64,000 nt of DNA from Juglans regia (lineage: Eukaryota > Streptophyta > Magnoliopsida > Fagales > Juglandaceae): the NCBI RefSeq assembly GCF_001411555.2, contig NC_049910.1, forward strand, positions 36,433,250 to 36,497,249, in the 5' to 3' direction. Shown one piece after another: positions 56,096 through 64,000 of the stretch (the first letter of the stretch is position 1; every line of letters begins with the position of its first letter). The notes beneath the pieces were generated by a model, which saw only the letters and a program-made list of their open reading frames with translations, ran no database searches and was not told the origin of the DNA. The position numbers and the translations under genes were made by a program.

Positions 56096-58623
56096 TGTAA
56101 CGCCCCAAACCCGGGTGGCTTGGAGAATTACTACTTGTCACTCATAAACATGTCTCCCAACACATCCAAAGAAAAATTCTCCAAAAACTTTATAAATGAA
56201 ATCAATCTCAAATCTTCTCAATAATCTCATTACAAACTCCACACAAACTTTAATGCAATAATAATAAATCAAAGGGGTCCATAACCTCCCGGTAATAGTA
56301 ACATACCAAACTGAAAACACCATAGGTCCTACTAAACCCAAACATATAATTAAAACTCAAAGGCAATAAAAACTAAGAACATCAAGAGTCCTTATTCCAA
56401 CTACATCTCCTCAGCTTAACCATGTTCACCAATCTAATCCAGGTCCTCATTTAGACTCTCCACATCATCTGAAAAATATTATCATGATAGGGGGTGAGTT
56501 ATCACAACTCAGTAAGCAGAAATCATATGCTAGCGTGCAAACATGAGCATTTATAAAGTAGAGTATGCAGAATAAAATATTTTCCAGAGTTATCATGCAG
56601 AACAGAACATATTTTCAAAATAACAGAGCGATGGTTTTAAAACAAGTAAAACCCATGGTACTTTGGCATAACATAAACTGAGTATCATCATCAGATCAAA
56701 ACAGAGCATCAAACAGAGCAGAGACCATGTTTCACCCCCGTGGTAGGGTTGTGCTAACCCCGGTGGCCAAACCAGGCAGAGACAGAGGTGAAATCTTTCC
56801 TTTATTCTTCTCGGAGCCCCGAGTGTGCACACAGGAAAGACCACAATAAAACCACTTTGTTTCCAAAGTGGGTGCACTCAGAGACAGAGAAGTTGGTACC
56901 AACCCAAACAGAGCAGAGCATAACAGAGCAGAGCAGAGCAAAGCAGAGACAGAGTCAGATACGAAAACCAGTACACCATGCCAAAGGTTTTCAGATGTTA
57001 TATCAAAATAATACAGAGTACCAAAACAGAATCAGACAGTTTACACACGCTGAACACAAAAGCCAGAACATCTTTCTAAATAAATGCACAACTTTTCATA
57101 TTCTCAATATCGCTCTTTTTCCAGATTTCAGAAACATGACAGAATTTAGCTCATGTCTACACAATGCATATCAGAATATATTTTTCCTTTTCACTCAGAT
57201 TTCATGAATAATGCAGATAAGTGACCAAGGTTGATCTTTGTTTTCATAAGTTCCCAACACAACACAAATTATGCAAGTTTTCATAAAATCAACATCAGTC
57301 TTATTAACTTGTATAAAACCCAGCATAGGAACCCCGCTTACCTGACTCCTGCAGCGTATTATCTAAGCCTTGAAAATGATCTCTATCAATCTCGTCACCT
57401 ATTCATAAAAATAATATAGATACGCTGAGTATTAAACGATAATTGACATAACGTCCATCTAATAATTAACACTCATAATCTCAACCCATAATATAGCAAA
57501 AACAACTCACTAATACTACTAATAGTAAATTGGACAGCCCGCATTTCAACCCGAAAATACCATATTCTAATTTTAACAATTACCAAAACACCCACCAAAA
57601 TCCACGTCAAACACAAATAACCAAAATATCAACCCCACCTCAAAGGCCCCTAACTCCAAGCAATCATCACAACTCAACCACAATGCAGCTCCAACTATTA
57701 ATCTCCACTCCCAACGGTCAAATAGAAACCCATATAGCACAAAAACAGCCCCCAAACAAACCCAAGCATTACTCGATTTACTGCTCGACCAACCCAAAAC
57801 AATTCACAATTCCAAGCCAAATCCAACACAAAGTGTTTGTTAAATCACAAAAAGTGTCCGAGAATTCACAATACACCTCCAAATATTTCATTGAAGTGAA
57901 AAATAAACTGACATTAAGTGAAGTGTGTGTGCGTGCGTAAGAGACTAAGAACGAGGCTAACTTACCAACGAAAATGAATTTCTCCCATAATGGTTTTACT
58001 AGTTACACAAGAAGCCGAGAATCGAAAGCCCAATAACTAGGAATCACAAGTCACGGAAACTCAAGAACCGACGAAATGTAAACCCAAACTCACGGCAACA
58101 ACAAACTGTATAGAGGAGGAACATCAGAAATAAATATCAAAAACAGAATCTGCACACTGCAGCAAGGGAAACCGAAAATCAAAGGAATGAAGATGGAACT
58201 CTTACCAGTCGAAAATGGAGGGATGCGAAGTGATGCCCGTGTGTTGCAGAGGAAAACTGAGATGCAAAAATGGAGAGAAAATAGAGGAATGTAGCATACG
58301 GCAACTCACTGGAATAATATGCAGCACAAGAGAGAAACTGCAACAATGAGGAAATATTCGGAACCTCAAATCAATGCCAACAAATGGAAATGAAGCAGAA
58401 ACCGAGAGAAAATAAGGAAATGTGGGAGAGAAGGAGAGGTCTGGACGTGAGAAAGAAAAATAAAATCAGAAACTGAAAGAGAGAAAGAGGGAGAAAGAAA
58501 CGGGAGGGAAAACAGAAAGGAAAACAAAACTTACCTAAACGATGCCGTTCAAACTAAACACGAAAATGGCTGGGCCATTTTCACGCACGGACCGGGCCAC
58601 TGATGAAGAAACTGGGCCTTACA
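56096..58623 (-). repeat. 5' LTR of element C
   Basis: 2528 bp. Shares landmarks with the B LTR (GAGTTATCACAACTCAG, GCAAACATGAGCATTTATAA, ACCCCGCTTAC) but is diverged between them. ORFs inside it are incidental. Confidence 0.8.
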
Positions 58624-59236
58624 TTTATGGTTCTACATTTTTTTTTAATTTCCTTCTTATTAAGGATGTTCCATACTCTTGAATAAAGATTTTTTTCATT
58701 CTTTACTGGATTTGAGATCTCACGCTATAATGAGGTCATGTACTTCTGAAAATAGCAGCACGACAGTAAACGAATTCGAGACTTTACTTTGTATTAATTC
58801 CAGGAACCTCTCGATCTCTTTTCTTTCCCTCATTCTTTAGCTGTACTTGAAGTTATATTCTCTCCCTACCTGAATAGTGTCTTTATTTCTTTCTTCCGGA
58901 TCATTAATATTTATCATATTTTTTTAATATTCTGTTCCTTTTAGAAAGCAGTTATTTAGGGTTGTATTTGTTTTTTGCTAGGCTCCTATCTGCAGTTGTC
59001 AATTTCTATGAACAACGTGTAGTTTTTGTTAAGCTGTCGTCTCAGCAATAAATTATAATGTTTTCATTGGAAAGAAATGTCCATTAGCTTACTTATAGAA
59101 CATGTTCTGATCGAGCGAAAAACATTTTCCTGTATATATATTTTGTCTTCATGATTCTATCTTTAAACCACGTTAATCTCTACGCAATTTTACTGTTCTT
59201 TTGTACACTGACAACTTTATCATTATATCCCTGCAG
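58624..59236. other. Intron DNA of the LRR receptor kinase relic
   Basis: AT-rich sequence between the gypsy LTR and the next LRR exon. No further LRR exon could be recognised. Confidence 0.45.
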
Positions 59237-59305
59237 AGATCTGAGCTTCAATAGATTGGAAGGAAATGTTCCAGAGTTTGATGATAGAGCAAAGTTGAAG
59301 CACCT

Positions 59306-60183
59306 GTATGTGTTGATTCAAAATCTAGCTATATTTCAGAGAAGTTTTAATAAATAATGAACAAGTACTATTAGGTCAAATTAAACATACAAGGGGACAA
59401 AGATAGGGGACATGATTTGGCTTTTTCGTTCCATGCCTTGTCAGACACGATGCAAGCTGAGATTTCACTATAACCAAACAGATCCTTATCTATCTATAAC
59501 TATAGCGTAGCTTCCATCTATCTGTTCTAGGATGCAGTTGAAAGAAATATAAAATCATGTATATTAATTCATGGGAGCATGAGGCATAGAGGCCTTTAAT
59601 TCCTGTAGTTGTGATTCTGTAGAAACCGTACGTATGTAGGAATATACATATTAGGGAATTATTTTGGTTGTTGTACCCATATTATAAGTATTCCACCCTG
59701 TTTGTGTATCCCAATTTGTGCTTATTTCAAAAAGTATTTTCCCTCTAAATTATCTTCCATTGTTAATCTCGATTATAAGTATTTTCAAAAAGTATTTCAA
59801 TTTAATATTCCCATCGCCAAGCTTTCCTCTTTAGAGTAATGCCAGGTATAAAGGTATGCAAGCCTAGTAGTGGATATAAGCACCTTTATATTAAAAAAGA
59901 GTATAATCTAATTCCTCTTTTTATTAAAATTAGACTTGTACAAGATTTGCATGAACTTGCACAAATCATTTTTTGATTTCCAGTCTGTCCTGTGCAAATC
60001 ATTCTAAAGTGAAACACAAAATAAGTGGGATTAATTAGGCTTTACTTCTTTACTTTTTCTCATAGGTCCCACTTTGTATAAAAAGGTAATTGCATGCAGC
60101 TTGTACACCTTCTAAGACCTTGTATCTAACGGTGAATCTATGATGTTTGGTTCTATATATCCCAAATTCCTAAATTAAAAAGA
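59306..60183. other. Intron DNA, no exon recognised
   Basis: AT-rich; the malectin exons normally following the LRRs in this family are not seen here. Confidence 0.45.
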
Positions 60184-60620
60184 TGTTGTGGGACTAGTCA
60201 AAGGTAGGTGGTGAATGGGATCTCACATTGCTTGGGAATGAGAAGTTCTTGCTCTTTATAAGGTTTTAATGGGGCTCCAATTGTATCATTGACTAGTTCT
60301 TTTGGAGTATAGGTCATGTGGTTTGGGCCTTCCATTGGGGCGTTACAAATGGTATTAGAGTCTATCCCAACCAGAAATGTGGGACTTGAGCGTGACACCT
60401 ACAATGGACAGGCCCGACGAGGACGTCGGGAATTTAAGAGGGGTAGATTGTGATACCAGATATAATATGGACAAGGGTATGTGGTGTATGAGATCCCACA
60501 TTGCTTGGGAAGAAGAAGTTCTTGCTCTTTATAAGGTTCTAATGGGGCTTCAACTGTATCATTGACTAGTCCTTTTGGAGTATAAGCCATGTGGTTTGGG
60601 CCTTCCATTGGGGCATTACC
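60184..60620 (+). mobile_element. TRIM element (miniature LTR retrotransposon), copy 1
   Basis: Two short LTRs (60,184-60,347 and 60,449-60,620) share CATTGCTTGGGAA, GTTCTTGCTCTTTATAAGG and CATGTGGTTTGGGCCTTCCA. The left LTR ends GTTACA, followed after two bases by TGGTATTAGAG (60,350-60,360), one change from the TGGTATCAGAG primer-binding site. A purine tract AAGAGGGGTAGA precedes the right LTR, which starts TGTGATACC. The internal region is only about 100 bp and noncoding, so it depends on other elements. No target duplication found. Confidence 0.8.
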
Positions 60621-61792
60621 GATTATCATTTTTTTTTACTTGATTTGATTAGAACCGAGCTAATCTCAGGTAGAAGAACAAAGAAAGGTCTTTGTTTCAA
60701 GCAAATAGAGACCCTGAGTTTCTGGGTGTTGATTTTCTTGTTTGCGATTTGGAGACTTTTGGAGCTTCTGTGGTTTTGATATTGATTTTGGGCCAATATG
60801 TGGACGGGATGGTGAAAAATCAGTTTGCTCGATCAACGAGGACATATGAAGTGATAGGGATGAATGGTGGGGGGTATATGGCCTCCCGCCTAGCCAGGGA
60901 TAGGGTATCAAAAGGGCAGCTACCAGCCTAAATAGGACGAGAAGTAGCCCTACTCATCACAATCATCCCATTGCAGTGCCGCACCACCACATTGCATTAT
61001 TACTACGTTGGTTTAGATAAAAATTTTAATGACAAAATGAAAGCACTTGTCATATCTATGCTTATACTCCAAAAGCATTGATCAAGATTATAATTGAAAT
61101 TTCTTGGATTCATTGTAAGTTTAGTTCCACTTATTAAGAACTAACCTAAAACCTTGCACTCATGCACCTGATCTCTGTGACAGTTCATACCCATCTAATG
61201 TGGGAATAGGGACTTAACCAATCCGGGACATTACAAATCAAATATGTACAAAGAAAGTAATAGAGTGAGAGGGAAGAAATTGCAAATTTAAAATTTGAAA
61301 TATCTCAAATTCACAAGAGAATTACTTTTTGTGATACTATTCTTTTATGTAAAATGATCTTAGCTTTAAAGGTAACAAGAACCAAAAAGCACACGAGGAA
61401 ATGCAACCATCATGGTCTAACTCGGGGAGAGAGATTTATACTCAAGATAGACCCTGCAACCTTTAAGCTAAGCTAGGAAATTAACCCATGCACTTGGGTA
61501 ATAATGAATGTTGAACTCACACATTATTTATAATTTTCTATACCTATTCGAATTCGGGCTGAGAATTCGAAGAATCTCAATTCCTTTTGCATCTTGGAGT
61601 TTGAATTTGTGTACACTTGTGATTGTAGAGCAGGTGTAATAAATATAGTGACTTTGCACTGCATGTGTTTGGTCTCATTCTCTCTTATGTCATCTAACTA
61701 GTCAAGAGGCACGAAATATATAGAAATGAAATATCATTCCACTCATTTATAAGATACAATATTATCACTAGCCTCACCTTTTTCATTCCTTT
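60621..61792. other. Intron DNA, no exon recognised
   Basis: Short ORFs around 60,591-60,931 show no domain. The rest is AT-rich. No malectin or transmembrane exon of the receptor kinase was found. Confidence 0.4.
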
Positions 61793-63000
61793 CGCGGATT
61801 TGAGAGGATTAGATTTGCAAACAGGTTTTTTCACTTATAGGCAAATCAAAGCTGCCACTAACAACTTTGATGCTTCAAACATGATTGGGGAAGGTGGTTT
61901 TGGATTTGTATACAAGGTATTCGAAAACATAATTCTTCATGTATTTAGGTTTTATAAAAATTTTCATATCTGTCCATGATACAGAGCTAAAGACATCCCT
62001 CAGTACATAATCACATACATACCTAAATACGCATATTTTTTTTCTTTTGAAATGCAGGGTATACTATTAGATGGTACTATAATTGCAGTTAAGAAACTTT
62101 CTTCAAAATCAAGTCAACGAAATCGTGAGTTTGTGAATGAAATAGGCATGATATCTACTTTACAGCACCTGAAAGTTGTTAGATTGTATGGAGGTTGTGC
62201 TGAAGGAAATCAACTCTTCTTGGTATATGAATACATGGAAAATAATAGCCTGGCTCGTCCTTTGTTTGGTATGCTTAATGTTTTTATATAGTATTTTATG
62301 TTGAATAAGGATAGCAACCTAACAATGTGGATGGTTTTATGTTAAGAATCAAGTTGACATGAACTCCCCAGTCGACTTTCTACAAAAAATGCAGGTCCAG
62401 AGAGATACCAATTAAAATTGGATTGGCCTAAATGGAAAAAAATATGCATCGGCATTGCAAGAGGCTTGGCTTTCTTGCATGAGGAATCAACACTGAGAAT
62501 TGTTCACAGAAACATTAAAACTACAAATGTGCTATTGGATTCGAATCTTAACCCAAAGATTTTTTACTTTGGTTTGGCAAAGCTTGATGAAGAGGAAAAA
62601 ACCCATATCAGCACCCGAGTTGCTGGAACCATGTATGCTTTATCTTTTCTTCTATCCTTCCATTTGGAGTATATTTTTATTTTATTTTTCTTTCCAATTT
62701 TTCCTCCCAAGTGATTAACTAGGAGTTAATTAGGAACAAATGTTGATCTCCAATCATTTAAAGGTTCTGCATATTAGAGATGTTCCTATTATATATGGAA
62801 GTGCTATAGAAACTCTAGGACTTTGTATTTGGTAAGTTAATGTATTAGTTGTCTATATTTGCAACACAAGTTTGCCTACAGAGAAATTGATAGCTATAGG
62901 AATTGCCATTCGCTATTCATGATTAATTGTGAGTAGTCTTGTCATAAAACATATTCAAATTAACAATCTTCTAAGTTTCTTTTATGCTTGAAGAGTACTA

Positions 63001-63026
63001 TAGAGAGAGAAGAGAGAGAGAGAGAT
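63001..63026. repeat. (AG)n microsatellite
   Basis: GA-rich simple repeat in the last complete intron of the receptor kinase relic. Confidence 0.85.
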
Positions 63027-63129
63027 ACACCATCTGATTCCCTATGTTGTGGTCGTTACCGGTTAAAAATATTCCAATAATCTTCTCTAGTGGAGCTGCT
63101 GGTGACCATAAATTCTAGAGATTTAACAA

Positions 63130-63520
63130 TGTAATACCCCATATTGAATGATTAGTGATAAGGGTAGGTGGTGTATGAGACCACACATTATTTGAGAAGG
63201 AAAAATTCTTTCTTTATAATATCTCAATGGAACTCTAATTATATTATTGACTAGCCTTTTAGAGTATAGGCTATGTGGCTTAGGCCTTCCGTTAGTGCGT
63301 TACAGTATCCAAGCCTTTCTCAACCAGAAATGACTTGAGTTATGCCACCTACGATGGTAAACCTCGACGAGGACGTTGGGAATGTAAGTGGAAAAGATTG
63401 TGATACCCCATATCGAATGATAAGTGATAGTGTAGGTGGTGTTAGAGATCCCACATTGCTTGAGAATGAAAAGTTTTTCCTCTTTATAATAGTTCCAATA
63501 GAGCTCCAATAGTTATCACC
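63130..63520 (+). mobile_element. TRIM element, copy 2, in receptor-kinase intron
   Basis: LTR1 63,130-63,304 (TGTAATACCCCATAT to GCGTTACA) and LTR2 from 63,399 (TGTGATACCCCATAT) to about 63,515, truncated at its end. Same family as 60,184-60,620, sharing CGACGAGGACGTYGGGAAT internally. Its primer-binding site is decayed (GTATCCAAG). Confidence 0.75.
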
Positions 63521-63892
63521 ATTCCACCAACAACAAAGTTTTGTATACTTCATATAAAGAATATTTCACTCTATTGTCATTGCCTTATTGTTTGCATAAT
63601 TGCATGCTAAATAGAAAAGAAACAATATGATTTCTTAACTACATTTCTGTAGATGTTGGGTTTTGTTCAATATGGTAGATTAGACCTAATTCATATATAC
63701 CCTGAAATATTAATCATAATAATGCAATCTTTGTCACGCAGAGGATACATGGCACCAAAATATGCATTATGGGGTATTTTAACATATAAAGCAGATGTCT
63801 ACAGTTTTGGGGTTGTCGCATTGGAAATTGTTGTAGTGAAGAGCAACATGAAATTTCAACCAAATGAAAGTTATGTATGTCTTCTTGATTGG

Positions 63893-64000
63893 GTAAGATT
63901 GATCAGTAGTCATTCCATGTACCAAAACTGGTCATCTTGATGATGATCTATTGGTTGAACACAAACTAAACAAGATTGAAACAATATGTTGTGTACGATT
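63893..64000 (+). other. Start of next intron or exon of the receptor kinase relic, cut by window end
   Basis: After the donor at 63,893 the sequence has no clear acceptor before the window ends. The remaining kinase exons should lie beyond 64,000. Confidence 0.4.

Larger units (their letters stand above)
55195..58623 (-). mobile_element. Ty3-gypsy element C (minus), LTR plus start of gag only
   Basis: LTR at 56,096-58,623 starts TGTAACGCCCCAAACCCGGG and ends CCTTACA. Just left of it is the complement of a TTGGTATCAGAGACAGG primer-binding site. Gag starts at 55,683 and stops being recognisable at about 55,267. The LTR has the same layout as B's but is clearly diverged, so C is a different subfamily. 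The rest of the element is missing. Confidence 0.8.
59237..63892 (+). pseudogene. LRR receptor kinase (LRR-VIII type), catalytically dead relic, 3' end outside window
   Basis: Recognised exons: LRR exon 59237-59305 (DLSFNRLEGNVPEF), a kinase-start exon about 61793-61917 (LRGLDLQTGFFTYRQIKAAT, glycine loop GEGGFGFV), then 62058-62268, 62395-62632 and 63742-63892. The family is plasma-membrane kinases with LRR and malectin ectodomains (RFK1/At1g53430-like). Present: VKKL lysine and the N-E-I-G-M helix glutamate. Lost: HRD is HRN, DFG is YFG, APE is APK. No malectin or membrane-spanning exon lies in the 2.5 kb between the LRR exon and the kinase. The kinase-start exon follows TTTCGCG, so its expected AG acceptor may be mutated. 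Later exons join in phase. I infer a decayed gene; a kinase-dead receptor is the alternative. Confidence 0.8.

Noticed and set aside
57530..57940. 136-codon plus-strand ORF in the element C LTR
   Set aside because: Lies wholly inside an LTR, is N/Q/P/T-rich from AT-rich sequence, and is not conserved in the B LTR.

Overview
This is nuclear DNA of a flowering plant, most likely a woody eudicot. The evidence is intron-rich receptor-kinase and sugar-kinase genes, spliceosomal GT-AG introns, AT-rich intergenic DNA, and a dense load of plant LINEs, Ty1-copia and Ty3-gypsy elements, MITEs and TRIMs. There is no bacterial, organellar or CRISPR-like content. About three quarters of the window is transposon-derived. 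Assignments to families come from reading conserved motifs, not from database searches. | Layout: 1-5,560 is AT-rich DNA with MITEs, several truncated LINE 3' tails and a broken WDR26-like exon on the minus strand. 5,565-9,793 is a 5'-truncated LINE with an RNase H domain. 10,597-18,676 is the best host gene, an ALE2-type receptor-like kinase in nine exons; its fourth intron carries an internally deleted LINE and appears to use a GC-AG donor. 19,189-24,153 is a decayed Ty1-copia element (minus), followed by a 344-bp tandem duplication. 24,911-29,683 is a complete but non-coding LTR retrotransposon with perfect 5-bp target duplications, a GC-rich interior and tandem repeats. 29,756-36,700 holds the first five exons of a PfkB-family carbohydrate kinase, with a full-length LINE in intron 4; the rest of the gene is missing. 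| 37,077-58,623 is a nested Ty3-gypsy cluster. Element A (plus, 37,077-46,821) has 2.5-kb LTRs and an intact gag-pol. Element B (minus, 46,822-54,439) is decayed and shares an LTR with a second internal fragment. Element C (minus) is only an LTR plus the start of gag. An approximately 500-bp island between the B and C fragments carries a leucine-rich-repeat exon. It splices in phase with the next LRR exon at 59,237, so it belongs to the LRR receptor kinase relic that runs to the end of the window. That relic has lost the HRD, DFG and APE acidic residues of its kinase domain and hosts two TRIM elements. | Most notable: elements A and B, although clearly diverged, both carry a roughly 95-bp phase-1 intron at the same gag/protease position. 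Also notable are the non-autonomous LTR element, the retrotransposon-bounded LRR island, and the truncated sugar-kinase gene abutting a gypsy element whose two flanks do not match. The host genes here do not form a pathway; they are neighbours separated and in part destroyed by successive insertions.
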